Source: Bacteroidetes bacterium SW_9_63_38 (GTDB lineage Bacteria; Bacteroidota; Rhodothermia; Rhodothermales; Salinibacteraceae). Taken from it: a stretch of 64,000 bases of DNA. Positions 9,220 through 17,347 of this stretch are shown here, piece after piece; the first letter of the stretch is position 1, and each line of letters opens with the position of its first letter. The notes beneath the pieces were generated by a model. The model saw only the letters and a program-made list of their open reading frames with translations, had not been told where the DNA came from and did not search any database. The stretch is from NCBI GenBank assembly GCA_003022435.1, contig PXUA01000015.1:1-64000 (forward strand), read 5' to 3'. The position numbers and the translations under genes are program-made.

Positions 9220-9525
9220 ATGACAGACAGAAACGGCGACCCCGACTCCGAGCGCGAGCAGGTGCAGGGACAAAACTTTGTGGGGGATCGTGTCCTTCTC
9301 GACGACAAGCACTTCACGGACTGTGCCTTCGACTCGTGCACGTTGGTGTACCGGGGCGGGGTGCCGCCGCACTTCGTGCGGTGCGAGTTCGCCGCGCCGC
9401 GGTTCGCGTTCGAGGGCGCGGCCCAGAACACCGTTCAGCTCATGAGCGCCATCTACAACGGCATCGATGAGCGTATTATCGAGAAGACCTTCGACGAAAT
9501 CCGGAAGGGGGTCGGCGACACGTAG
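9220..9525 (+). CDS. Small conserved hypothetical protein, pentapeptide-like strand pattern
   Basis: 101 residues, acidic at the N-terminus. The central part (FTDCAFDSCTLVYRGG, then FVRCEFAAPRFAFEGAAQN) shows the periodic aromatic/Cys pattern of a short right-handed beta helix. The C-terminus is helical (IYNGIDERIIEKTFDEIRK). I recognise the style of this protein from other bacteria but no function. It lies 79 bases after the carboxypeptidase and runs convergently into the methyltransferase-like gene, with an 8-base gap. Confidence 0.7.
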   Translation: MTDRNGDPDSEREQVQGQNFVGDRVLLDDKHFTDCAFDSCTLVYRGGVPPHFVRCEFAAPRFAFEGAAQNTVQLMSAIYNGIDERIIEKTFDEIRKGVGDT

Positions 9526-9532
9526 GACCGGG

Positions 9533-10360
9533 CTACAGCCACCGCCGGGTGTCTGCGCGGTACGCATTGTAGGGCTCCCCGAACAGGGCCTGGAGACGGC
9601 GTTCTTCCTGCTGGATGACGCTGTGCAGGTAGACGACGACCGGCACAAGGGCCAGCAATGCCCACAGGCTTCCGATGATGACGGCGCCGCCGACGTGAGC
9701 GAGGCTATGGCCGACGTAGATGGGGTTTCGGCTGTAGCGGTAGGGGCCGGCGGTGATGAGGCGGGGCGGCTCGTCGGCGTGGCTTGGGTGTTTGCCGGCG
9801 GCGTCCATCGTCCAGATCGCGCCTGCGAACAGGGCGCTGCCCGCCATGAGGAGGGGGATCCCCGCGATCAGGTGCCAGGGCCCCGGCAGAAGCCCGGCCC
9901 ACTCGGCGGCCCCAACCACTTCGATTGGCCACACCCACTCCGCGGCCAGGCCAATCAGAAAGGCCGCCAGGGTGAGAAGGGGCGACGGCGCTAGGATGTC
10001 GGCCGGTGGCACGTCGTCGGGGTCGTCGGTCGTCGCGTCCGGGTCGTCGACGGTCACGACCTCGGTGTTTCCGTCCGGCCCCGTTTCGTGCACGCGGATG
10101 TTGCCGTTCGGGTACAGGCCCTCGCGGTGCCGAAGGGCGTTGACCGCCGCCCGCGTGAAGTACTTGGCGTCGAGAACGTTGTCGGTGTAGCGCACGTCCC
10201 AGTTCTCGTACGGCGAATGGTCGTTGCACTCCACGACCCAGAGGATCGTCTCGGCGACGGGGTCGGGGTCGGTGTCGTCCGGCACGTACTGCAGGCGATA
10301 TCGGTGCTGCTCGGTGGGGGCCTCGCGGGCGGAGAGATTGCCGTCGGCGTCGTCGATCAT
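9533..10360 (-). CDS. Isoprenylcysteine carboxyl methyltransferase-like membrane protein with extra N-terminal domain
   Basis: 275 residues. The C-terminal 150 have four hydrophobic segments and the motifs of the ICMT/PEMT-type membrane methyltransferases: ITAGPYRYSRNPIYVGHSL, and near the end EERRLQALFGEPYNAYRADTRRWL. The first 115 residues are a soluble acidic domain (VVECNDHSPYENWDVRYTDN) not usual for the family. Members use SAM to methylate small-molecule or lipid substrates; the substrate here is unknown. It is followed at 64 bases by a lipoprotein gene on the same strand, upstream in transcription. Confidence 0.75.
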   Translation of the reverse strand: MIDDADGNLSAREAPTEQHRYRLQYVPDDTDPDPVAETILWVVECNDHSPYENWDVRYTDNVLDAKYFTRAAVNALRHREGLYPNGNIRVHETGPDGNTEVVTVDDPDATTDDPDDVPPADILAPSPLLTLAAFLIGLAAEWVWPIEVVGAAEWAGLLPGPWHLIAGIPLLMAGSALFAGAIWTMDAAGKHPSHADEPPRLITAGPYRYSRNPIYVGHSLAHVGGAVIIGSLWALLALVPVVVYLHSVIQQEERRLQALFGEPYNAYRADTRRWL

Positions 10361-10423
10361 GGGCGAGAGGGCACGGGAGCGGTAGAGAGAGGGGCAACGA
10401 CGCAGGGCGCGGTCCGTCGCGCG

Positions 10424-10948
10424 TCATGTGTCGGGACAACGGGTGGGGGCCATCCTGACGGGGCCGTTGCGCTGGGTCGGCGTATTCGCCATGCTCACAT
10501 CCCGGTATACAATGACGTTGCCGGTGAGGGCATCGTTGGTGGGGGCAACCTGGAGCATGACGCCGGCGAGCGCTCCCGCACGCTGCACCCGAATGGAGTC
10601 GGGGCCGTGGGGGCGCCAGACGGAGAACGGCTGATCCTTACGACGCCCGTCGACCCACGAATGCGCCGCATACACGGGGGCCTCGGCAGACGACTCGGCA
10701 CGGACGGTGTCCAGTTCGACAATGTCGGGCAGCGATCCGGCTGGGAGCCAGGCGCGGAGCGAGTCGTGCTGTGCTCCTTCCGCCGTCACTGCCAGCGACC
10801 AGCATCCGTGCACTTGGCTGCGAAGCGAGTCTCGTTGGGCGCGATCCGCCGCGCCGGTGGTCCCGTCCGTATGCTGGCATCCCGGTAGGATCGTGGTGAG
10901 AAGGCCGCCCGCAACGACAGCCCCGAGTAGGAAAACGACAGATCGCAT
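10424..10948 (-). CDS. Hypothetical lipoprotein
   Basis: 174 residues from the ATG at 10948, which opens a signal peptide (VVFLLGAVVAGGLLTTI) ending in a LPGC lipobox. The mature region has no recognised domain; it contains HGCWSLAVTAEG and PFSVWRPHGPDSIRVQRAG, suggestive of a small beta-barrel lipocalin-like fold (GxW near the start of the mature part). The start nine codons further upstream would put residues before the signal peptide and is less likely. Confidence 0.65.
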   Translation of the reverse strand: MRSVVFLLGAVVAGGLLTTILPGCQHTDGTTGAADRAQRDSLRSQVHGCWSLAVTAEGAQHDSLRAWLPAGSLPDIVELDTVRAESSAEAPVYAAHSWVDGRRKDQPFSVWRPHGPDSIRVQRAGALAGVMLQVAPTNDALTGNVIVYRDVSMANTPTQRNGPVRMAPTRCPDT

Positions 10949-11007
10949 GGCAGGAACTCTATTCATCGAGGGCATCTGGAGGGAGCGTCTGCAGAGGGGA
11001 ACATCGG

Positions 11008-12543
11008 TTACTGGAGGCGTTTCTTGCTGACGACCGTACCGTGGGCGTCGACGCCGTAGATCATTCCGTCTCGAATGTCGTCGCCAAGCGGGATTTTTTC
11101 TCCAGGGGACTTCGATTTTTCCGTCAGGGATGAGGAGCCGGACTCTGCCGTCACCGTTATGATGGGGCGTTGCGACGCGCTGCTGTTGTTCATATGACGG
11201 CTGTAATACCCCACACTGAATGCATTAGTCATGGAGGAGTAGGAAGGGTCTTTGGCCTTCACGACGACGCCGTGATTCGCCTCCATGCCGGTAAGCCAAT
11301 CCGTCGTTAGATCGGTGAGGTCGCGTTTGCACTGGTCGCAGGTCTCGTAGTCGTAGGAGTCGACCGTTGATCCGGAAGAGGGTTTGTTACCCCAGGTGAC
11401 ATTATCTTCCGTCCAGTTTCCGGTGACGGGAGAAATCTGAATCGAGTGGTTGAGGTCGTCGGTCACCCGGTCGTTGACGACCAGCCGGAGAGTAGCGTTC
11501 TTGATCGTAACCCCCGAAGGAAGGGAAGACGGCACATCGAATCGGACGAGGCCAGAGAATTTTTCGGTGTCTGAATCGCTCGACCATCGCCCGTTGGCAT
11601 TATTTCCCGCCACCAGCGTCTCGCCGAGGGAGCCGTCGTCGGGCGCTCCAAAGTTTTTTCCGGAAGAGGCAGGTCGGCTCAGGGTCGCGTCGGCCTCGGC
11701 GAGCAAGGTGGTTTCCTGCGGCATCGGAAGGGAATAGGAATCGGCGGTACTCAGGTCGACGGAATACCCGATGTCCGCAAGGGCCGCCAGACTTACGCGA
11801 CTGAGAGGGGAGTTCTTACTGTTGTCTATGAAGCCCGTCATGAGTTCCGTCTTAAGGTTGACTTCCCGCCAGTGGGCGCCTGCCGTGCCCTGACCGCCGG
11901 TGTTCGCAACCGGGACGCCGGAGCTGAGATAGGCCTCATCCTCCAGGTTGTCGAAGGCAGAGGTCGTGTTCGCCCCGGAATGAGACGGATTCGGCGTATT
12001 GAGGCCGGACACGTTTTCGCCCCATCCCTGGAATTCGGAGACGCCAATCCCGAGCGCGTGGCCGATCTCGTGTGTGACGATCTCTTCGAGGGCAGTGTTG
12101 CCGAGGTCGGCCTTATCGATCTCAATGAGGCTTAGGGCGGCCGTTTTGACATTTCCCTCGGCGTCGGTTCGGCCCACGCACGGCTTTGCCTGGGCGAGTC
12201 GACCTCCGGAGCCGTCCAGGTCCGCTTTCCGAATAACCAGCAGAACGTCGTCCACGTCGGCCTTATCGAGTTCGCAGTCAGGAGGGATTTGCGAGACCGA
12301 GACGGATTCCAGATCCTCCGTGATGGCTTGATTCCAGGGAACCAGCGCGTTGCGGATGTTCGATTTCTGGTCGGAGGTGAAGTCGTCCAGAAAGCGGACC
12401 TCGAGGGCGAATGCAGGCGAGGTATTCGTTTGGTCGTCCGATGTTTGGTCGTCCGAATCATTCATGCTTCCTCCGCTATCACACGCCATGAGCGCTCCGG
12501 CGAGAAGAAACAGCGCGATCACTCGGACGGCGGGTGCAGTCAT
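11008..12543 (-). CDS. Secreted lipoprotein metalloprotease (M8/leishmanolysin-like) with DNRLRE domain
   Basis: 511 residues. A signal peptide ends in a LMAC lipobox. Near residue 158 lies the zinc motif HEIGHALGIG. The third zinc ligand is not the M10-type His at HExxHxxGxxH (that position is Val). Instead GAHWREVNLKTELMTGF downstream matches the leishmanolysin arrangement of a distant His and a Met-turn (LMTG). From about residue 285 a DNRLRE domain follows (TLLAEADATLSRPASSGKN, then GLVRFDVPSSLPSG, NATLRLVV, GNWTEDNVTWGNKP), a beta-sandwich common in secreted enzymes. It is probably a surface-anchored protease. Confidence 0.8.
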   Translation of the reverse strand: MTAPAVRVIALFLLAGALMACDSGGSMNDSDDQTSDDQTNTSPAFALEVRFLDDFTSDQKSNIRNALVPWNQAITEDLESVSVSQIPPDCELDKADVDDVLLVIRKADLDGSGGRLAQAKPCVGRTDAEGNVKTAALSLIEIDKADLGNTALEEIVTHEIGHALGIGVSEFQGWGENVSGLNTPNPSHSGANTTSAFDNLEDEAYLSSGVPVANTGGQGTAGAHWREVNLKTELMTGFIDNSKNSPLSRVSLAALADIGYSVDLSTADSYSLPMPQETTLLAEADATLSRPASSGKNFGAPDDGSLGETLVAGNNANGRWSSDSDTEKFSGLVRFDVPSSLPSGVTIKNATLRLVVNDRVTDDLNHSIQISPVTGNWTEDNVTWGNKPSSGSTVDSYDYETCDQCKRDLTDLTTDWLTGMEANHGVVVKAKDPSYSSMTNAFSVGYYSRHMNNSSASQRPIITVTAESGSSSLTEKSKSPGEKIPLGDDIRDGMIYGVDAHGTVVSKKRLQ

Positions 12544-12790
12544 GGTAGAAGGGCTGAAAGTGGCAAAGAGAAATGACGAAGGGTAGAACGCAAAGAACGT
12601 GCAATCTCTTCGTCTACGTACAGATGGCGGAGACACGGACCGGCCTTACAGATCTTCCGGATGCTTTTCGAAAAGAAAAAGGAACTGGAAGGTAGGAGTC
12701 ACGGGATCCCCCAACACGCCGTCGAACCTCCCCGCCGGGCAAACGTTCAGCCCGGACGTACAGCGAGGCTTTTACGCACCGCCCCTGTTT

Positions 12791-13864
12791 ATGATTGAGT
12801 TCGAGAAGCTCGAAAAGATCAAGCGCCGCTTTGAAGAGGTCGAAAGCCTGATGGCCGACCCCGAGGTGGCCACAAACCCCGACCGGATGCAGGAGCTGGG
12901 ACAGGAGCACAGCCGGCTCGAAGAGGTGGTCGCCGCCATTGAGCGCTACGAGGGGCTGCTCCAGGAGCGCGACGACCTAAAGGAGCTGGTCCAGACCGAG
13001 AGCGGCGAGATGGAGGACATGGCCAAGATGGAGTTGGAGGAACTGGAGGCGCGGCTGCCGGTGGTGGAACAGGACCTCAAGCAGAAGCTCATTCCGAAGG
13101 ACCCGGAAGACGAGAAGAACGCGATCGTCGAGATTCGGGCCGGGGCCGGGGGCGACGAGGCGGCGCTTTTTGCGGGGGATCTCTTTGAGCTGCACACGAA
13201 GTTTGCCAGGCGCCAGGGCTGGACCTACGAGATGATGGACGTGTCGGAGGGCACCCAGGGGGGCTTCCGAGAGGTCATCTTCGGGGTGAAGGGGGAAGAT
13301 GTGTTCGGCACCTTCAAGTACGAGGCCGGCGTGCATCGCGTCCAGCGGGTGCCCGAGACCGAGTCCAGTGGGCGCATTCACACGTCCGCCGCCACGGTGG
13401 CCGTGCTGCCGGAGGCGGAGGAAGTGGACATCGACATCGATCCGAGCGATCTCAAGGTGGAGACGTTCAAGGCCACCGGGCCGGGGGGGCAGTCGGTGAA
13501 CACCACGGACTCGGCGGTGCGTATCAAGCACGGTCCCACGGGCGTCGAGGTGTCCTGCCAGGACGAAAAGAGCCAGCACAAGAACCGGGCGAAGGCGATG
13601 CGGGTGATGCGGTCGCGTCTCTACGAGAAGAAGCTGCAGGAACAGCGCGAGGAGCGCGAGGCTGCCCGGCGGTCCATGGTGGGTAGCGGGGATCGCTCGG
13701 CCAAGATCCGCACCTACAACTTCCCGCAGGACCGCGTGACGGATCACCGGCTGGAGGGCAGCCAGAAAAATCACTCGCTCCAGACCATTATCGAGGGGGA
13801 TCTCGACCCGATCATCGACGCGTTGCGGGCGGAAGAGAACGCCGAAAAGCTCGCGAACCTCTGA
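12791..13864 (+). CDS. prfA: Peptide chain release factor 1
   Basis: 357 residues, normal for RF1. The catalytic GGQ motif is in ATGPGGQSVNTTDSAVRI near residue 230. The RF1-specific HRVQRVPETESSGRIHTSAA and SAKIRTYNFPQDRVTDHR distinguish it from RF2. It terminates translation at UAA and UAG. The ATG at 12791 gives the standard N-terminus; the open frame continues upstream through the divergent intergenic region. The rpsF-rpsR-rplI cluster follows. Confidence 0.97.
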   Translation: MIEFEKLEKIKRRFEEVESLMADPEVATNPDRMQELGQEHSRLEEVVAAIERYEGLLQERDDLKELVQTESGEMEDMAKMELEELEARLPVVEQDLKQKLIPKDPEDEKNAIVEIRAGAGGDEAALFAGDLFELHTKFARRQGWTYEMMDVSEGTQGGFREVIFGVKGEDVFGTFKYEAGVHRVQRVPETESSGRIHTSAATVAVLPEAEEVDIDIDPSDLKVETFKATGPGGQSVNTTDSAVRIKHGPTGVEVSCQDEKSQHKNRAKAMRVMRSRLYEKKLQEQREEREAARRSMVGSGDRSAKIRTYNFPQDRVTDHRLEGSQKNHSLQTIIEGDLDPIIDALRAEENAEKLANL

Positions 13865-14033
13865 TGAGCGGGGACGGGGGGAGGGCAGCGGAGCGGATCC
13901 GGTTTCTCGGCAGCAATCCTCATCCTGTTTTCAAGGCCCGCGTGCGACCTCTTCGGCGGGTCGTCGTACGTCTACTTTGGACGAGCCGATCTGTGCGTAT
14001 CGTGCCCAGATCGGGGGTTCCCTGCTCCTCCGC

Positions 14034-14053
14034 ATGCCGACGGCCGTCGGCAT
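14034..14053. promoter_or_regulatory. Perfect 20-base palindrome upstream of rpsF
   Basis: ATGCCGACGG followed directly by its reverse complement, 50 bases before the rpsF start and 170 bases after prfA. It could be an operator, or the core of an S6/S18 autoregulatory leader hairpin, since such leaders precede rpsF in many bacteria. It could also act as a weak terminator for prfA. I cannot distinguish these by reading. Confidence 0.35.
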
Positions 14054-14102
14054 TCTACGAGGGGCATGATGCGTTTTCATTCCACAGGGACACGACCGTG
14101 TC

Positions 14103-14516
14103 ATGGCAAACAAGTACCAGTACGAACTGACCTACGTGATTAGCGGGGTCGTTCAGCAGAATCAAGTGGACGACATTGTCCGCAAGATCAATCACCTCGT
14201 CGAGAGCAATGACGGCGACGTGCTCGAGGTGGACGAGTGGGGCAACCAGCGTCTCGCCTACGAGATTAATCGGAAGCGTAGCGGCTACTACGTGAACATG
14301 TACTTCAAGGCGCCCGGCTCGCTTATCGAGCGTCTGGAGCGAGAGCTACAGATCAACGACGACGTGCTCCGCTACCTCACCCTTCGCATGGACGCAAAGA
14401 TGCAGCGCCACTACGAGCAGCGGAAGAAGCGCGAGGCGCAGGAGGACGCTGAGGAAGCGGCGGCCGAAAACGGCGCAGCCGACACCGAGGACACTGAGGA
14501 CTCGGACGAAGAGTAG
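14103..14516 (+). CDS. rpsF: 30S ribosomal protein S6
   Basis: 137 residues. The S6 fold is clear: YELTYVISGVVQQNQVDDIV, then GNQRLAYEINRKRSGYYVNMYF, then IERLERELQINDDVLRYLTLR. The C-terminal 35 residues are an acidic Glu/Ala/Asp tail, longer than in many S6 proteins. It is first gene of the rpsF-rpsR-rplI cluster; the usual ssb between rpsF and rpsR is absent. Confidence 0.96.
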   Translation: MANKYQYELTYVISGVVQQNQVDDIVRKINHLVESNDGDVLEVDEWGNQRLAYEINRKRSGYYVNMYFKAPGSLIERLERELQINDDVLRYLTLRMDAKMQRHYEQRKKREAQEDAEEAAAENGAADTEDTEDSDEE

Positions 14517-14585
14517 GGCCCCTGCCAGTTCCGGCATGGTTTGCATCACCGCGACGCTTTTTTACGAATATCTGTTTGACGACCC

Positions 14586-14795
14586 ATGGCTAACGACGAC
14601 ATCGACTACGAGCACATCGAATACGTGGACTACAAGGATACCGAGTTCCTGGAGCAGTTTATTAACAACCAGGGCAAAATTCTGCCGCGCCGCGTGACGG
14701 ACGTTCCGGCGCGCGTGCAGCGACAGATCACGACGGCCATCAAGCGGGCGCGTCACCTGTCGCTTCTGCCTTACGTGTCGGAGTCCATCCGATAG
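14586..14795 (+). CDS. rpsR: 30S ribosomal protein S18
   Basis: 69 residues with the S18 core: [20 protein letters not shown] followed by [20 protein letters not shown] and [11 protein letters not shown]18 pairs with S6 on the platform of the 30S subunit, consistent with the gene order. The N-terminus is acidic ([12 protein letters not shown]), unlike the basic one of most S18 proteins, matching a halophile proteome. Confidence 0.96.
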   Translation: MANDDIDYEHIEYVDYKDTEFLEQFINNQGKILPRRVTDVPARVQRQITTAIKRARHLSLLPYVSESIR

Positions 14796-14843
14796 CGCTG
14801 AGTCCGCGTAGTTCGTTTCATTTATTTGACGGAGGAATCTGAC

Positions 14844-15293
14844 ATGGACGTTATTCTCATTGACGATGTGGAGCACCTCGGGGAGGAGGGGGAGATCTAC
14901 GAGGTGGCCGACGGCTACGGACGCAACTATTTGATTCCGCAGGGGCTGGCTCGCGTGGCAACCGACGGAGCCGTGCGCCAGCTGCGCGACGAGAAGCGCC
15001 AGCAGGCCCAGAAGCAGGCGGCCAAGAAAGACGTGGCTCAGGAGCTCAAGCAGGAGCTGGAAGACATGCAGGTGGTCTTTTCGGCGAAGGTGGGGGAGGA
15101 CAACCGCATCTTCGGCACGGTGACCACCCAGCAGATTGCCGTGGAGCTCGGCAACCGCGGGTACGATGTTGATCGTCGCGATATCAACCTCGACGACGAG
15201 ATCCGTGAGGTCGGGGCCTATACGGCCACCATCGGCGTGCACCCGGAAGTCGACGCTGCCCTCGACATTCAGGTCATTCCGGAGTCCGGGTAG
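14844..15293 (+). CDS. rplI: 50S ribosomal protein L9
   Basis: 149 residues from the ATG at 14844, eight bases after a GGAGG ribosome binding site at 14831. The N-terminal domain has the L9 signature (VILIDDVEHLGEEGEIYEVA, then GYGRNYLIPQGLA), then a long connecting helix (EKRQQAQKQAAKKDVAQELK) and the C-terminal domain (FGTVTTQQIAVEL). The earlier in-frame TTG at 14826 lies upstream of the ribosome binding site and is not used. Confidence 0.96.
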   Translation: MDVILIDDVEHLGEEGEIYEVADGYGRNYLIPQGLARVATDGAVRQLRDEKRQQAQKQAAKKDVAQELKQELEDMQVVFSAKVGEDNRIFGTVTTQQIAVELGNRGYDVDRRDINLDDEIREVGAYTATIGVHPEVDAALDIQVIPESG

Positions 15294-15313
15294 TGACGCT
15301 GTAACGGCGTTGC

Positions 15314-15346
15314 CCCCGGCCTGTACACAACAGGTCGGGGTTTTTC
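15314..15346 (+). terminator. Rho-independent terminator after rplI
   Basis: An 11-bp stem (CCCCGGCCTGT / ACAGGTCGGGG, one G-T pair) with a five-base loop, followed by TTTTTCT. It closes the ribosomal protein cluster. Confidence 0.88.
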
Positions 15347-15460
15347 TATGGAATGGGGCGCTGCCGACGGGCAACGATGCCGGAGATTAGGGCACTCGGT
15401 TTCGGTGTTGGTTGTCCCCGATCTCTGTCGGTTTGACGGGGGCTACACTCACAGATTGGT

Positions 15461-15949
15461 ATGGACGTGCGTCGATTTCTCGCAACAGTGGGACTGCTCT
15501 TCGGGCTTGCGGGCGTTGTATACGGCCAGTCCGGCGGGGCGGCGTCGAAGGTGACGTGGGCCGTGGAAGGAGATACCCTCGCGCCGGGCGAGGCGGGCGC
15601 CGTTACGCTCCGGGCGTCCATTGCCGATGGCTGGAAGATGTACGCCCCGGACTCGCCGCCGCCGACCGTCGGGGTGAGTGTTACCACGGTCGAGGCGGCC
15701 CGGCTCGCCGTATCCAACGAAATGGACTACACCGGAGCCTCGACGACGTACGACCCGCATTTTGGAAAGGAGGTCCATTTCTTCTCGGGCGAGGCTCGTC
15801 TGCGCCTGCCTGTTTCGTCGCCGGACGACGTGCCCTCCGGCTCGTACTCCCTTCAGGGTACCCTCCGCTTCATGGTGTGTACGGACGAGATCTGTTTGCC
15901 CCCGGCGACCGAGTCGCTTGAGGCGACGATGGTGATCGCTCGCCCTTAG
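15461..15949 (+). CDS. DsbD N-terminal-domain-like periplasmic protein
   Basis: 162 residues. A signal peptide (LATVGLLFGLAGVVYG) is followed by a single immunoglobulin-like domain similar to the N-terminal domain of DsbD. The paired cysteines sit in MVCTDEICLPP, the position of the DsbD-alpha redox Cys pair. No transmembrane or thioredoxin-like domain follows, so it is a stand-alone version. It may relay electrons from a CcdA/DsbD-type protein encoded elsewhere. Its stop overlaps the convergent trans-sulfuration gene by four bases. Confidence 0.75.
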   Translation: MDVRRFLATVGLLFGLAGVVYGQSGGAASKVTWAVEGDTLAPGEAGAVTLRASIADGWKMYAPDSPPPTVGVSVTTVEAARLAVSNEMDYTGASTTYDPHFGKEVHFFSGEARLRLPVSSPDDVPSGSYSLQGTLRFMVCTDEICLPPATESLEATMVIARP

Positions 15950-17082
15950 CGAGCAGTGTCGAGCGCCGAGGTGAGATCCGCCACGAGGTCGTCCGCCCCC
16001 TCCAGTCCCACCGACAGGCGGACGAACCGATCGGTAATGCCGAGGGCTTCGCGCTCGGCCGGGGCCATGTTGACGTGCGAGGTGTTGACGGGCTGGCTCA
16101 CGAGCGTCTCCACCCCGCCCAGGCTCGGGGCGCGAATTGGGAGCGAAAGGGCGTCGAAGAAGGCCGTCCGGTCGACGGCGTCCCCCAGGTTGAAGCTCAC
16201 CATGCCCCCGAAGCCGTCGAGCAGGGTCTGCGCCCGCTCATGATCCGGGTGCTGAGCGAGGCCCGGGTATCGCACCCGGCCGACGGCACCGTGGGCATCC
16301 AGGGCCTCCGCGACGGTCTGTGCCGTCTGGTTTTGTTGGCGGACCCGTACACCGAGCGTTTTGAGGCTGCGGTGGAGCAGGAAGCAAGCGTGGGGATCGA
16401 GCATGCCGCCGAGCAGCTTCAGCGTGTGGCCGATGCGGTCGAGCACATCAGCGGGCCCCGCGACGACTCCGGCGGCGAGATCGGAGTGCCCGGCGAGGTA
16501 CTTGGTGCCGGAGTGGAGGACCACGTCAAAGCCCAGGTCGGCGGGCCGCAGGTTCACGGGCGAGGCGAAGGTGCTGTCGATGACGGCGACGAGGTCGTTG
16601 TCGTCCGCGAAGGCCGCCATTGCCTCCAGGTCCGGTACCTCCAGCAGCGGGTTGGTGATCGACTCGGCGTAAAGGACTTGGGTGTCGTCGGTCAGCGCGT
16701 CGCTCCAGGTCGACGGGTTGCCCCCGAGGAACGAGTGGCTGATGTCGTACCGGGGGAGCAGGTCGCCGAAGAGGTCGAGCGTGCCGCCGTAGAGGGCCCG
16801 CGGGGCCACGAGGTGGTCGCCGCTGTCCAGGAGTGCGAGCAGGGCGGAGGAAATCGCCGCCATACCGCTCCCAGTTACGAGTGCTGCGTCTGTAGCCGCC
16901 AGTGACGACAGCTTTTGGTGAAGCGCCTCGTGATTCGGCGAGTCGTTGTAGCGGATGTAGCGGACCTCCTCCTCGTCCGTATGCGTGTAGGTGGCCGTCT
17001 GAAAAATCGGCAGCGAGACTGCGCCCTCGATGCGAGGCTCCGGCTCGCCGGCATGGACGGCACGGGTGTCGAGGCTGAGCAT
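15946..17082 (-). CDS. Trans-sulfuration family PLP enzyme (cystathionine gamma-synthase/lyase type)
   Basis: 378 residues from the ATG at 17082 (MLSLDTRAVHAGEPEP). It has the family landmarks: SGMAAISSALLALL for cofactor phosphate binding, VIDSTFASPVNLRPADLG, and the PLP-lysine in VVLHSGTKYLAGHSD. The C-terminal VRLSVGLEGADDLVADL is also typical. The family includes cystathionine gamma-synthase, beta- and gamma-lyases, methionine gamma-lyase and O-acylhomoserine sulfhydrylases; sequence alone does not decide. The 265-base leader between it and dnaA is unusually long. Confidence 0.88.
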   Translation of the reverse strand: MLSLDTRAVHAGEPEPRIEGAVSLPIFQTATYTHTDEEEVRYIRYNDSPNHEALHQKLSSLAATDAALVTGSGMAAISSALLALLDSGDHLVAPRALYGGTLDLFGDLLPRYDISHSFLGGNPSTWSDALTDDTQVLYAESITNPLLEVPDLEAMAAFADDNDLVAVIDSTFASPVNLRPADLGFDVVLHSGTKYLAGHSDLAAGVVAGPADVLDRIGHTLKLLGGMLDPHACFLLHRSLKTLGVRVRQQNQTAQTVAEALDAHGAVGRVRYPGLAQHPDHERAQTLLDGFGGMVSFNLGDAVDRTAFFDALSLPIRAPSLGGVETLVSQPVNTSHVNMAPAEREALGITDRFVRLSVGLEGADDLVADLTSALDTAR

Positions 17083-17347
17083 GCGCGTATGTGGGTCTGG
17101 GCGGTTGGGAGTGTGGAGGCGAGCGAGCATTCCCCGGCGGAGGGGCTGCGCTCCGAGGGACGGAGCTCCCCTGCGTCCGGATGTAGACCTCAGAGGAGGT
17201 CCGCCTCAGCAGCGCAACGCGGATGCATATCGAGATTCCGCTGCCGGGAGGGGGACCGACCCGGACGGTTGAGCCGTCCATCCCCGGAGGCTGCTGGTCT
17301 ACTCGCTCCACCGTGCTCGTGAGCGTGGTACAGCGTCGACGAGCGTA
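17083..17347 (-). other. Long leader region upstream of the trans-sulfuration gene
   Basis: 265 bases between the dnaA stop and the trans-sulfuration start, both on the minus strand. On the minus strand it contains GC-rich inverted segments, such as GGACGG pairing with CCGTCC around 17265-17280. A sulfur-metabolism gene with a long leader invites a SAM riboswitch, but I could not fit the S-box core to this sequence. Confidence 0.3.

Noticed and set aside
13864-14130. Gene starting at the prfA stop and overlapping rpsF
   Set aside because: Arg/Ser-rich translation with no motif; the region holds a palindrome and probably the rpsF leader.
17083-17347. S-box (SAM-I) riboswitch before the trans-sulfuration gene
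   Set aside because: GGTGGAGCGA and CCCGGCAGC resemble parts of the core, but the P1 arms, the kink-turn and the GGTGC segment could not be placed. A covariance-model search (Rfam RF00162 and related) would decide.
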